Numbered from the stretch's first letter, positions 1 to 9,761 are shown. The stretch is DNA of 23,910 nucleotides from Nemertoderma westbladi (GCA_032718475.1 JAUCBJ010003828.1:1-23910), one strand, 5' to 3'. The notes: a model not told the origin generated them from the letters alone. A program made the numbers and translations.

Positions 1-454
1 CTGCAATAATTCTGTCGTTTGTATAAGAATATATAATATAAGTAAGTATTATATTATAGTATTATATAAATAAGAAATTTAACCAAACCGCCTATAAGAA
101 TAAATCAAAGAAGAGAGGAAAGTTCCCCCCTTGCTTCAACCGCCCTCTTAATCTGCACCACCCCAACCGCTAAGGACCACAGAGGATTAATGAAAGGCAG
201 GGGTATTAACAGGAAATTCGTGTTTTAAAAGAAATATATTTTTATGTGCGGAGGCAACCCAATTTGTAAAAATTATTAAAACTTACCTTATGCCGATAGT
301 ATTGATACTGAAATATTAATTTATCATGTCAATGCCTCAACGAAATCATTTTAGCCCATTATCTAAAGAATCACCATTAAATTAAGCCAATCATTGTGCA
401 AGATAGTGCACCTTCAGACTCAGTCTGTTCTAACTAACACTTTGCAGATATGGA
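1..454. other. AT-rich non-coding stretch, nothing recognised
   Basis: No convincing ORF, RNA gene or repeat is visible. The first 100 bases are nearly pure A/T. A pyrimidine-rich, moderately GC segment lies at about 125-175. Confidence 0.5.
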
Positions 455-1140
455 CCTGATCATAGGCTGCATGTTTGAGAGGACACATACCATTCTGCAG
501 TACTCCAGTCTACCGCTAGGATGCGAAATATCAGAGAGTGAAAACCTTCACCCATTTCGTTATTTATAATGCTTTTTAGCGGATACTTATAAATTGTCAG
601 GTGTCTACTAAAGCATAAGCTGCGTGTTTGGGGAGGGCGCTGACCTGTGTGCAGTTCTCCAGTCTGTGGATAGGGGGCGAATTGTCTGAAAGATAAAACC
701 TTCACCCATTTCGTTATTTATAATGCTTTTTAGCGGATACTTATAAATTGTCAGGTGTCTACTAAAGCATAGGCTGCGTGTTTGGGGAGGGCGCTGACCT
801 GTGTGCAGTTCTCCAGTCTGTGGATAGGGGGCGAATTGTCTGAAAGATAAAACCTCATCCCATTTCGTTATTTATAATGCTTTTTAGCGGATACTTATAA
901 ATTGTCAGGTGTCTACTAAAGCATAGGCTGCGTGTTTGGGGAGGGCGCTGACCTGTGTGCAGTTCTCCAGTCTGTGGATAGGGGGCGAATTGTCTGAAAG
1001 ATAAAACCTCATCCCATTTCGTTATTTGTAATGCTTCTTAGCAGATACTTGGCAGAGGTCTACTTTTGAAGTATCAAAAGTCTGAAATGAAATCCTTGTC
1101 CCATTTAGTTGTCTATAACCCTTTTGGATTTGCTTTGGCA
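455..1140. repeat. 154-bp tandem array (repeat family shared with 19300-20450)
   Basis: Units start at about 462, 615, 769 and 923, a period of 154 bases. The middle copies are nearly identical; the first copy and the remnant after 1030 are diverged. Each unit contains TTCTCCAGTCTG followed by a G-run and GTCTGAAAG, then TCGTTATTTATAATG. Read on the opposite strand, the same word order occurs in the subunits at 19300-20450 (CTTTCAGACATTT, GCCCTCTAG, CAGACTGGAGAA), so the two arrays belong to one repeat family in opposite orientation. Small ORFs inside it are by-products of the repeat. It could be the core of a non-autonomous element whose ends I cannot find here. Confidence 0.88.
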
Positions 1141-1418
1141 GGTAGGGGGGCCTATCTATTACACAGTATAAGCCTTATTTTGTAGAAGCCCGCCAAGTAA
1201 AGCTGCTTTTGTTTGAGAGAACACTGAGTCGTGTGACATATTTTTAAGTTACAGTAATTTATTTATTTATTTATGTTAGAATTGTTGAATAAGTTTTTGT
1301 ACTAGAAAGCTGTGGCCAACCTTAAATATTGTGCTAAATGTTGTTACGAAATAATTCTAATTTATTTCCTGGTGTTTATCTATATCTCTCTAAATTGTAA
1401 TCTTTTACCAATTTTTAG
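1141..1418. other. non-coding spacer
   Basis: No ORF or structured repeat beyond a short (ATTT)n run near 1258-1275. Confidence 0.45.
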
Positions 1419-1475
1419 TTCTACGAAACTTCTACTATTCTACGAGACTTCTACTATTCTACGAGACTTCTAGTA
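1419..1475. repeat. 19-bp tandem repeat, three units
   Basis: CTACGARACTTCTACTATT recurs at about 1421, 1440 and 1459 with single-base differences. Confidence 0.85.
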
Positions 1476-1536
1476 TTCACTTAGTTTGTTGATGATTTCC
1501 ACTTTGCGTTTTCACTCGCACTTGGGCAATTCCACG

Positions 1537-2409
1537 GTGTCGGACGTTACGGACATTCTCGATTTTTGAATGTTTTTCTTTAAATTTACGAAAATACTTG
1601 AATTTTTGACATCAGATTGCGTTGAATAAATGAGACAATTTATTAATCTTTCAGAATATCGCAAATACTCTGCATTGGGAAACGTTATTCTTCTTAAACA
1701 GTTGACTTTTAAAAAGGTGTCAGACGTTACAAAAATAGGACACTTTTTATTGTACATATTTTACTTTTGATTGCAATTAATGCCGAAGACTGGTATGTTA
1801 CAATTTTTGGGCTCAAAATGTAGCTCAACTATTCTATTTTTCGAAAAGGTTTTCTAAATTGCACTACAGATCTTTTGAAGCCGACATTTGCAATTCAAAG
1901 TTGTGCGGAATGGTGTCGGACGTCACGTGTTGGACGTTACATAAAAATGAGCAATATTTAGCAACCTCTGTCGGCTTTATTTTTCGTCTTTGGAATATAC
2001 TCTTCTGTAGATATCATTAGAACCGCCTTCATCTGCAGATTCCGAATCTGAAAACCATTTTAAATTTCACCAACAATTGCCAAATATATCATCAAAATAC
2101 TAAGGGGTGAATTTTGAGTCGAAAATCGCAATTATTGAAACCTATTTTTATTTATTTATGCATTTTACACTACACACTGCAATTTAGACTTTAAATACAT
2201 TAAATAATAATAGTGTCGGACGTTACAATGTGTCGGACTTTACAAACTTCATTCACTGAAATCACAGCCTTTATGGTAGCCTGGATTGCTGTAAATGGCA
2301 CAAGAGACGCCATCTTACGTCGGCATTGAGTAATTTTAATTTCGATTTGGTTTGCCATACAATAGAAAAGTAATTGAGAAAAAATGTAAAAAAAAGTGTC
2401 GGACGTTAC
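1537..2409 (+). repeat. dispersed motif GTGTCGGACGTTAC, seven same-strand copies
   Basis: Copies start at 1537, 1717 (one mismatch), 1913 (GTCAC ending), 1927 (one mismatch), 2213, 2230 (CTTTAC ending) and 2396. Two pairs sit close together: 1913/1927 are directly abutting 14-mers and 2213/2230 are 17 bases apart. The DNA between copies is AT-rich and does not look repeated. The copies fall in several reading frames, so a coding repeat is unlikely. No known site or element was recognised. The rest of this 0.9-kb block shows nothing else. Confidence 0.85.
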
Positions 2410-2420
2410 AATTGGGTACA

Positions 2421-2784
2421 GGTAGCTTTCAATGCTTATTGTACGAGAAGCGTTCGATGTTTATGACGTAGAACTACCTCATTGGAATGTGCATTTACGG
2501 CTGATTACAATGATACCAAGGATAGCCTATATTGATACACAGTAAAAAAAATATTTCGCCTTGAATTTTGGTATTTTTTTCGTTTTTACATGTTTTACGT
2601 TTTTTCTTGATGATGGTCGATATAATCGCAAAATTTCCTATTTTACACCCTGAAATCAATGTAAATTTTGTCAAATTCGAAAAATTTATGAAATTTTACC
2701 AAATAAATCATGACATATTGCTTATTTTTTAAAGTTTTATTTTTTTCATATCGTGTCCCATTTTCTGTGGAAATGCCCACTTGT
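2421..2784. other. AT-rich non-coding spacer
   Basis: Strongly AT-rich with A and T homopolymer runs; no ORF or repeat seen. Confidence 0.45.
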
Positions 2785-2860
2785 TAAATAAAGCGTTGTA
2801 GTTGGAATTCGAGATACCGGGTTCTATCCCGAATTCGAAATGCCGGGTTCAATCCCTCAT
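2785..2860 (+). repeat. tRNA/SINE-like scrap with duplicated B-box-like segment
   Basis: A 26-base segment starting GAATTCGAGATACCGGGTTC is immediately repeated with few changes, so GGTTCTATCC and GGTTCAATCC sit 26 bases apart. Both resemble the pol III B box (GGTTCNANNCC). The lead-in GTTAAATAAAGCGTTGTAG resembles the anticodon half of tRNA-derived SINEs. No A box, acceptor stem or proper T-arm pairing was found, so this is not a tRNA gene. A decayed SINE is the best guess. Confidence 0.35.
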
Positions 2861-3286
2861 TAAGATGTTATTTATTTAAATTTATATAAAATGTCATAGT
2901 AGATTCCCAATATCATATTCTTCTAAAATCGTTGATTTGTTTAAGATATAAAAATTTATGTTTTTTAATTAATTGAAATGCAAATGATATACGCACTTGC
3001 GGATAAATTTTTGATGACTTTCTGTTCTTCTGTCTGCCGCTAGAGGGCTCTAAATGTCTCTAAATGCCAGCGCATTATTTAGTCGTCTACGTTTGGCTTA
3101 ATGATTGGAATAATTAGTTTAATTGAAAATACCATTAGTACCATTCAATGGTAGTAAACCATTCTAGGAGTAGAGAGTTCATGCGTTATTAGAAGCAGAC
3201 ATTGGAGATATTTCCCGCTTGTTCCATCTATAACTCTCTTTATTGATATTTTACCCATTTTTACATTCATTTCATATATATTATAG
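2861..3286. other. non-coding stretch with one solitary CTAGAGGGC motif
   Basis: Mostly AT-rich. At 3036-3048 lies GCCGCTAGAGGGC, followed by TCTAAATGTCT. This is the same word set as in the repeat core at 19300-20450 (reverse strand), so it may be a solo remnant of that family. Confidence 0.5.
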
Positions 3287-3438
3287 ACGCAACTTCTTTA
3301 TCAGTAAATCGTATACTGGTTGCAGCAGTGATTGCGGATGGATGGTTGTGACAGGATGCCGAGATACACCATGTCTTTGGGATCATGGGGAAGGTTGTCC
3401 ATCATTCCAGACAGCGCGCAATCAGGCTGGGAATTGGA
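3287..3438 (+). CDS. possible single exon of a Cys-rich protein (low confidence)
   Basis: An open frame across this stretch encodes a Cys- and Trp-rich peptide with order YTGC-SSDCGWMVV-TGCRD-PCLWDHGEGCPSF, unlike the surrounding low-complexity DNA. It is preceded by a pyrimidine-rich tract ending in TTATAG (possible splice acceptor, 3285-3286) and followed by GTGAGT at 3439 (possible donor). The open frame itself runs 3243-3449. I do not recognise the domain. No neighbouring exon is visible, so it may be one exon of a gene with large introns, an exon relic, or chance. The 42-bp minisatellite starting at 3499 would then be intronic. Confidence 0.3.
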
Positions 3439-3498
3439 GTGAGTATTAGTGCAATCAATTATGTGTACAATATTGGGTCAGTTCAAGCCAAAATAGTT

Positions 3499-4380
3499 GG
3501 TAACTAAATAGCAGTTAACAATGGTAATGTATCATTAATTGGTAACTAAATAGCAGTTAACAACGGTAATGTATGATTAATTGGTAACTAAATAGCAGTT
3601 AACAACGGTAATGTATGATTAATTGGTAACTAAATAGCAGTTAACAACGGTAATGTATGATTAATTGGTAACTAAATAGCAGTTAACAACGGTAATGTAT
3701 GATTAATTGGTAACTAAATAGCAGTTAACAACGGTAATGTATGATTAATTGGTAACTAAATAGCAGTTAACAACGGTAATGTATGATTAATTGGTAACTA
3801 AATAGCAGTTAACAAAGGTAATGTATGATTAAGTGGTAACTAAATAGCAGTTAACAAAGGTAATGTATGATTAAGTGGTAACTAAATAGCAGTTAACAAA
3901 GGTAATGTATGATTAAGTGGTAACTAAATAGCAGTTAACAATGGTAATGTATGATTAATTGGTAACTAAATAGCAGTTAACAAAGGTAATGTATGATTAA
4001 GTGGTAACTAAATAGCAGTTAACAATGGTAATGTATGATTAATTAGTAACTAAATAGCAGTTAACAATGGTAATGTATGATTAATTGGTAACTAAATAGC
4101 AGTTAACAAAGGTAATGTATGATTAAGTGGTAACTAAATAGCAGTTAACAAAGGTAATGTATGATTAAGTGGTAACTAAATAGCAGTTAACAACGGTAAT
4201 GTATGATTAATTGGTAACTAAATAGCACTCAACAATGGTAATGTATGATTAATTGGTAACTAAATAGCAGTTAACAACGGTAATGTATGATTAAGTGGTA
4301 ACTAAATAGCAGTTAACAACGGTAATGTATGATTAAGTGGTAACTAAATAGCAGTTAACAACGGTAATGTTTGATTAAGT
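3499..4380. repeat. 42-bp minisatellite, 21 units
   Basis: GGTAACTAAATAGCAGTTAA begins each 42-base unit, and the phase holds without indels for 21 units (882 bases). Units differ mainly at two linked sites: CAAYGG or CAAAGG near base 23, and TAATT or TAAGT near base 40. CAAAGG always goes with TAAGT and CAATGG with TAATT; CAACGG goes with TAATT in units 2-7 and 17 but with TAAGT in units 19-21. The blocks suggest recent local duplication of unit groups. Confidence 0.97.
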
Positions 4381-4970
4381 TTACTAGAGTATTACAAACA
4401 AGTGCCAATTTACGAAATTACTTTTATTCGAAAATTGTAGTGTTTAATTAAGAGAAAAGTTTTCTGCTTAATAAAAACTTTCCATACTGTATCCTATGGA
4501 ATATACACTGGATTTTCAACCTTGGTATAAAATATTTACATCCACTGTAGAAAGTACCCCGCTTTTTAAAAAGCTACTCTAAAAGTCACAGAAATCCACA
4601 GTATTTCCAATTTCGAATAGAAACTATAAACGTTTTGTACCTTTCAAGTAGTTGAATATTAAATTAACCCATCACAGCCCAAGCATCAATAAACATATGG
4701 CACCTCTTCATAATCAATATATAATAATTCATGGTATATCATTTTGGTTTAAATTAGCTCGTTATTTTTCACCACATTTAATATATTTATTCAGCAATTA
4801 ATGTTTATTGTTTATAGGAACCGGTGATATCGCCAACGCCAATATCTTTGCGATTTACTTTGCCTAAACCAAACGATGCTATATTGTATTATATTACACC
4901 CCATTGTGATTGGTCATGGGGTTTCGTATTTGTGCTTTAACTGTATGTACATCAGTATATAATTACACTG
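4381..4970. other. non-coding spacer
   Basis: No ORF of note, no RNA gene and no repeat seen. It is the pre-insertion flank of the plus-strand LINE fragment. Confidence 0.45.
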
Positions 4971-4987
4971 TTCTTATGGTGTATGTT
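4971..4987. repeat. target-site duplication, left copy (plus-strand LINE)
   Basis: TTCTTATGGTGTATGTT, 17 bases, repeated exactly at 6049-6065; flanking bases differ on both sides. Confidence 0.88.
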
Positions 4988-4989
4988 TT

Positions 4990-5820
4990 AGTTTAGTTAT
5001 TTAAGATTTACCTTGTTGTATTATTGTAGCAGCCTGCTGGTGTTTATTATATGCAGATGATTTAGTTATAGTAGGAACAAGCATATCCGATATTCAACAA
5101 AGCTTAGATAAATTATATTTATATTGTTTACAAAATGATTTAAAGGTAAATATTGATAAGACTAAAGTAGTCAAATTTAGAAGAGGCGGTAAACTCTGTC
5201 GTAACGATATTTTGTTATATAATGGTGTACATTTAACATTTCAAAACAAGTTTGAATATCTAGGTGTAGTCTTTTCCACTAAAAATGGTGCTTCTAATCA
5301 TTATGTACATCTATACAGAAAAGGTTTAGCATGTTGTGTACGTTTAAATGTAAAGATATGCTTATCTAGCGTTACTATAGAAACTGCTAAATTACTATGG
5401 TTATCAATTGTAATACCAACAATAACTTATGGGTGTAACATCTTTGATAGTAATATTGAAGTAAGTGATTTAGTACATGTTCAAAAAGTGAGAGGTTTTT
5501 ACTGGAAACAATGGTGTGGTATATCAAAGTACGCATCAACATCGGCTATTCTAACTAAAATAGATAACCCGCACTCCGACCCAACGGATATCAACCTGGA
5601 AGGTCTGTTTGGAGTACGAAGGAGGGTCGCAGCCCAACTGGTAGCCAACGGTTACCATCACAAGTTCTGCTCGACAAGAAATTGCTGGAGATCGAGCCCA
5701 CTATGTGTTTGCAATTGGTGTGATAACTCGTGTTCGGAAACCCACCATTACAAGACATGTCCCAAACTGCCGAAACTAAGTACACCGCTGAGACAAGCCT
5801 TTTACCTCTCAAAATTATAA
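4990..5820 (+). pseudogene. LINE reverse transcriptase C-terminal half
   Basis: The frame aligns residue by residue with the C-terminal part of the intact ORF at 6885-9761, starting just after reverse transcriptase motif B. An in-frame TAA at 5002-5004 replaces the Tyr of the YDLP segment; from 5005 the frame is open to the stop at 5820. YADD, the catalytic motif C, is at about 5049-5060, followed by DKTKVVKF and FEYLGV. The C-terminus has NCWRSSPLCVCNWC and HHYKTC, giving C-x-C-x2-C-x8-H-x3-C. It lacks endonuclease and motifs A and B, so it cannot make an active enzyme. There is no sign of a promoter. An internal ATG at 5212 would give 202 residues but is not a real start. Confidence 0.9.
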
Positions 5821-6022
5821 TTATAATAAATTATTTAATTTTAAATTGCTTTTATCCCGCTTGTATCCCATGTAGTAAATAAACTTAAACTTATCAACTT
5901 AACTTAACTAACACTTTTATGAAATTGATTTATATATATGCAATGTTTCATGAGTTTCCTGGTTTTACTTATTTTTATCTATTGGTGTTTTTACCGATTT
6001 ATTATAATTAGAATAAATATAT

Positions 6023-6035
6023 GCCCCTATGGGGC
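6023..6035 (+). other. LINE 3' terminal hairpin
   Basis: GCCCC-TAT-GGGGC, 5-bp stem and 3-base loop, 13 bases before the element end. It is the counterpart of hairpins at 10022-10036, 13553-13567 and 14414-14430 in the other copies. In some LINE groups the 3' end of the RNA is what the reverse transcriptase recognises, so the same role is inferred here. Confidence 0.7.
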
Positions 6036-6048
6036 GCTTGCTTCTTCT

Positions 6049-6065
6049 TTCTTATGGTGTATGTT
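6049..6065. repeat. target-site duplication, right copy (plus-strand LINE)
   Basis: Exact 17-base match to 4971-4987. Confidence 0.88.
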
Positions 6066-6698
6066 AATATTTTATTGCTTGAATTCTCAGGTAAAACACT
6101 GATATAATATATTTTTGATGGGATTTCTATAAGAGGTTCTTATTTTGTGTTATTTTGGTTAAAATAACGTGCCACTGTAACCTGCTCCTTTCCCTAAATT
6201 GAGAATTTAACATTGAGGCGGGATATTAATTTGCCAAGATGTGATTTGCGTCCAGTCCCCCCCCCCCCCCCCCCCCCCCCCCACCTGTCTCTACAAATAG
6301 ATAGTAGATTGCTAACAAATTCACTCTGTCAGTATCAATACATTATGCCATCAATCGTACGTATTGGTACCGTCTGTGACATTTGTTTGGGGAGCAGATT
6401 AAAAGGGTTGAAGGGAAGGGAATGTCCCACTTTCTTTGATTGATTGGCGGAAAATTTCTTAATTAAACACCGATTTTGTGATAGAATCGTTAAATTTTAA
6501 TTTAGATCTCATAACTCATAACTTAACCTCGTGCTGCTCGAAGCCTGCACGAACATATCTTATTGGTTTAACCAGATTTAACCATATTATTTATGCTGCT
6601 GATTCAATTTCAATTTCTGTTCAGTACTACAACATGCTCACATAGAGCCATTATTGTTAAATATTGCATAAAGTAAATCTAAATATGTATATGAATAA
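6066..6698. other. non-coding spacer with a C26 homopolymer
   Basis: No gene seen. An uninterrupted run of 26 C lies at 6257-6282. A diverged copy of the 20-bp unit found at 17572-17812 (TCGTGCTGCTCGAAGCCTGC) starts at 6529. Confidence 0.6.
6257..6282 (+). repeat. poly-C run, 26 bases
   Basis: Pure C homopolymer. The length is likely variable between individuals and prone to sequencing error. Confidence 0.95.
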
Positions 6699-6711
6699 AA
6701 TACTAGAGAAT
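6699..6711. repeat. target-site duplication, left copy (LINE element 1)
   Basis: AATACTAGAGAAT, 13 bases, repeated exactly at 9907-9919. The flanking bases differ on both sides. Confidence 0.78.
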
Positions 6712-6840
6712 GAATTATTTAATTATCATCCAAACATTCGGATAAATAAGATGAAATATGCATGTTGAATATACTGTTGGTAGCGCACAAACTAGGTAGG
6801 TTGTTAAGAGGTGGTTTACTAAATTATTAAAATAAATAAA

Positions 6841-6878
6841 GTTATTAAAATTATTATTATTATTGCATATTATTATTA
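6841..6878. repeat. (TTA)n microsatellite in LINE element 1 3' UTR
   Basis: Interrupted TTATTATTATTATT and TATTATTATT runs just downstream of the element 1 stop codon. Confidence 0.8.
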
Positions 6879-6884
6879 AAAGAA

Positions 6885-9761
6885 TTAGAGTTCCAGGGTC
6901 ATTAAAAATATTGCTTTCCGTAACGATGTGGTGTTTGGTGGGATCCCCTCGCAGATTGTATAATGTAAGTTCGTATCCGCAGCGCGGTGACACAGTTTGC
7001 ATATGCAGGTATCAGTCGGTCGCCAGCATTTTGGCGTGTCGCAGCATCGTTGGTGGCAGCCGTTAACAATCAGCTGAGCGGCCGCGCGACGCCTGAACCC
7101 GTATAGGGGCTCGATGTCTAGGCCAGTGCTGCCCATACCGTTATTATCGATAACTTCGAGTAAGTCCGTTGAAGAGGAGTACTTTGAGATACCCGCCCAC
7201 ATCTTCCAGTAAAACGCGCGGGTCCGTCTCACATGATCCAAGCCGTCAAGATCACCTGTCGTAAATATCTCACACCCATAAGTCACTGTAGGTCGGACAA
7301 TGCCTAGCCACAACCTCTTTGCTGAACGCATCGAGATCGAGGTCAACTTAACTTTACAAGCCAAGCGAGCACAACATGCTATTCCTTTATTGTATAGGTG
7401 TTGGTAATGAGCCGATGGACCATTTTGGGTTGACAAAACTACTCCGAGGTATTCGAAACTTCTTACGAATTGTATTTGTTTTCCATTAAATAGTAAAATA
7501 TCATCGTTTGAAAAACGTCCTCCGTTTCTACATTTCACAGCTTTAGTCTTTGTGAGATTAACTGATAATTTATTTAACAAGCAGAACTCAGCAAGTTTGT
7601 TAAGAGAGGCCTGCACGTCGTTGATTGATTCTCCATATATTACTAAATCATCTGCGTACATAAGTACATAACATGACGCTAATGCGATTGCTGCTGGTAG
7701 ATCATATACAAATATGCTAAACAGTAATGGTGACAGCTTATCCCCTTGGAGAACTCCAATGGTCTGTGCTATGGGATTTATTACATATCTTCCGACACAT
7801 ATGCATACATAGTTTACCGCTAGTATAGACCACAGAATGGTAATGAACTTTCTGCTTACCCCGCATATTGATAGCTTCTTCATTAAAAGCTGACGATCAA
7901 CCGAATCGAAGGCTTTTGTGAAATCTACGAACACACAGTATACATGCCCACCCGAGTTGCTGAGGACGGAGTTAATGTATTCGTATAGCCGCCGTACCGC
8001 CATAATGGTTGATCTGGATTTGCGAAAACCAAATTGCTCATCCGGCAGGATTCCTGTAGATTCGGCCCAGCAGTATAATCGTCCACAGAGAATCGACGTA
8101 TACACTTTCAACATACAGCATAGGAGGGCAATCCCACGGTAATTTCCAGGCTCAGACTTAGCCCCCTTTCCTTTGAATAATGGTATAAGGTAGGCATATA
8201 GCCATGCTGCAGGACAAGTTGCTGTAGTAAAACACAGTTGGATTAGCATTAATAAATATGGGAGCGCACCCACCGATATCTGCTTGATCACATCATTTGT
8301 TATACCGTCTGGCCCCGGCGCTTTCCCTGACTTTTGTTTCCTGATTGTGTCCGCAACTTCTTCACTTTCTATTGGCTGATCTAAATAGTTATTGGGTTGT
8401 TCTGGAACTGTTGGTTGAGACAAGGATTCATTCGCTGCTAGTAATGTGGCGAAATGATCATTCCAGGATTCTGCTGATACATGTTGAGCAGTGGGTTTTT
8501 GTTGCTGCTGATGTTTAATAATATTCCAGAAATTTGATCTGTCATTTTCGCATTCCAGAATTATTTTGGTCTCCTGGTTATGTAGAAATAGTTTTTTCTT
8601 ACGTTTAAGCAGTATCTTATAGCGTGATTGTAATTCCCGATATAGTAAGCGAGTTTCTTCGTTTGGATTTTCTTTCATAGACCTGAGACTGCTACATACA
8701 TCATTCTTAGTGTTTCGGCATTCAACGTCAAACCACCGGTTTAATTTTCTAGGTCTCGCTGGGGTTGCAGATATCCTAATAGCGTTCGTTATGTACTCAT
8801 TGAGATCGGTTACACCCTTGTTAGCTGCGTCCATACATTTATTCAGGTTAAGCTCATATGAGAGTTTGTCTACGTCGACCTTCTTTATCGCTGTAGTGCG
8901 CGGTATCTTTGTTTTCAATCCATTACATTGAAGGTTCACTCGAACACGCTGATGCTTTGTGTTAACTGTTGGTTGCACGTTTATATCAACCATGTCTATC
9001 AGTGACGCATCAACAAAGAATAAATCAATTGCACTGCTTCCATTCCAACAATAGTAGGTCGGTATTACAGGATCATTAATGCACTGAAGGTTTGCTCCCA
9101 TAAGCCCACTACACAATACATTGCCCCTTTCACCTGAAGCGTCTATTCTACAGTTAAAATCACCATATACAATTATTGGTTTTCCTGTCTTCTTTCGAAC
9201 ATCTGAGATCATAGGTATGAGTTCTAGTAAAATATCTGATACATATGTCTGTGGAGTGTAATAACACGCCATAAAGACATAGTCACCGCAGGCTATAGCA
9301 ATGGTAGAACTGCTGGAGGTAATTTCTTTACAGTTAACATTGTATTTCGAATTCACTGAGATTGCGATTCCACCAGACGGACGGCCTGTCTCGTTTTTAT
9401 CACAGGGAACATTGAATGTTACATACCCAGGAAGGTTAATCTCACTCGCAAGAGTCTCAGTCATCAAAATAACATCGGATGTCACGAAAGTTTCATCTAA
9501 AGTTGTATCAATTGTTGAATTAATTCCTTCTACATTCCATGCAACAATAAGTAGTTGACCATCTGCGTCACTTTCTGTTGTTTCATAAGGGAAAGGTAAG
9601 TGACTGAGATTTTCTAAGTTCTCTAGAGTTTGGAAGCGTAGACAGTGAGAGTAATGTTTCCCAAGGCTTGCTTTATACCGGTATACCTTTTTACATCCAG
9701 AGCAACACAATATTGTCCTGTTTTCTGGCAGGTTTATGTCTGAGTCTTTAATCAATATCAT
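6885..9761 (-). CDS. intact LINE ORF: endonuclease / reverse transcriptase, 958 aa
   Basis: This ORF encodes the self-mobilising enzyme of the LINE: it nicks chromosomal DNA and copies element RNA into the nick. Domains in order: C20-x2-C23 and H36-x2-H39, a C2H2-like finger that may bind nucleic acid; APE endonuclease (about 70-275) with N76, E102, Y168, GDFN at 200-203, AID at 244-246 and H270 in the places of the active-site residues; a basic linker; reverse transcriptase (about 475-780) with GKAPGPDG, FVDFTKAFD (D613, D619), LQGDKLSPLLF and YADD (702-705); then the knuckle C919-x-C921-x2-C924-x8-H933-x3-C937. No stop or frameshift interrupts it and every key residue is present, so it could be active or recently active. 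Start: ATG at 9759-9761. Upstream the same frame stays open back to the element's 5' end apart from one TGA at 9774-9776, so a longer ancestral ORF is possible. Confidence 0.95.
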   Translation of the reverse strand: MILIKDSDINLPENRTILCCSGCKKVYRYKASLGKHYSHCLRFQTLENLENLSHLPFPYETTESDADGQLLIVAWNVEGINSTIDTTLDETFVTSDVILMTETLASEINLPGYVTFNVPCDKNETGRPSGGIAISVNSKYNVNCKEITSSSSTIAIACGDYVFMACYYTPQTYVSDILLELIPMISDVRKKTGKPIIVYGDFNCRIDASGERGNVLCSGLMGANLQCINDPVIPTYYCWNGSSAIDLFFVDASLIDMVDINVQPTVNTKHQRVRVNLQCNGLKTKIPRTTAIKKVDVDKLSYELNLNKCMDAANKGVTDLNEYITNAIRISATPARPRKLNRWFDVECRNTKNDVCSSLRSMKENPNEETRLLYRELQSRYKILLKRKKKLFLHNQETKIILECENDRSNFWNIIKHQQQQKPTAQHVSAESWNDHFATLLAANESLSQPTVPEQPNNYLDQPIESEEVADTIRKQKSGKAPGPDGITNDVIKQISVGALPYLLMLIQLCFTTATCPAAWLYAYLIPLFKGKGAKSEPGNYRGIALLCCMLKVYTSILCGRLYCWAESTGILPDEQFGFRKSRSTIMAVRRLYEYINSVLSNSGGHVYCVFVDFTKAFDSVDRQLLMKKLSICGVSRKFITILWSILAVNYVCICVGRYVINPIAQTIGVLQGDKLSPLLFSIFVYDLPAAIALASCYVLMYADDLVIYGESINDVQASLNKLAEFCLLNKLSVNLTKTKAVKCRNGGRFSNDDILLFNGKQIQFVRSFEYLGVVLSTQNGPSAHYQHLYNKGIACCARLACKVKLTSISMRSAKRLWLGIVRPTVTYGCEIFTTGDLDGLDHVRRTRAFYWKMWAGISKYSSSTDLLEVIDNNGMGSTGLDIEPLYGFRRRAAAQLIVNGCHQRCCDTPKCWRPTDTCICKLCHRAADTNLHYTICEGIPPNTTSLRKAIFLMTLEL

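Larger units (their letters stand above)
4988..6048 (+). mobile_element. 5'-truncated LINE fragment, family A
   Basis: A non-LTR retrotransposon 3' part bounded by a perfect 17-bp target-site duplication. It holds the end of the reverse transcriptase, the C-terminal knuckle, about 200 bases of 3' UTR and a terminal hairpin GCCCC-TAT-GGGGC (6023-6035), followed by 13 bases to the end. Loss of the 5' part is the usual result of incomplete target-primed reverse transcription. Protein similarity places it with elements 1 and 4. Confidence 0.92.

Noticed and set aside
460-705. 81-codon minus-strand ORF
   Set aside because: It lies wholly within the 154-bp tandem repeat and its codons follow the repeat; no protein character.
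1512-1757. 81-codon minus-strand ORF containing VTSDT twice
   Set aside because: The repeat of VTSDT comes from two copies of the dispersed 14-mer; other copies fall in other frames with stops.
2785-2860. tRNA gene, because of GGTTCAATCC
   Set aside because: There is no acceptor stem, A box or proper T-arm pairing, and the B-box-like segment is simply duplicated.
3499-4380. CRISPR-like array of direct repeats
   Set aside because: Units abut with no variable spacers and the host is eukaryotic; it is a minisatellite.
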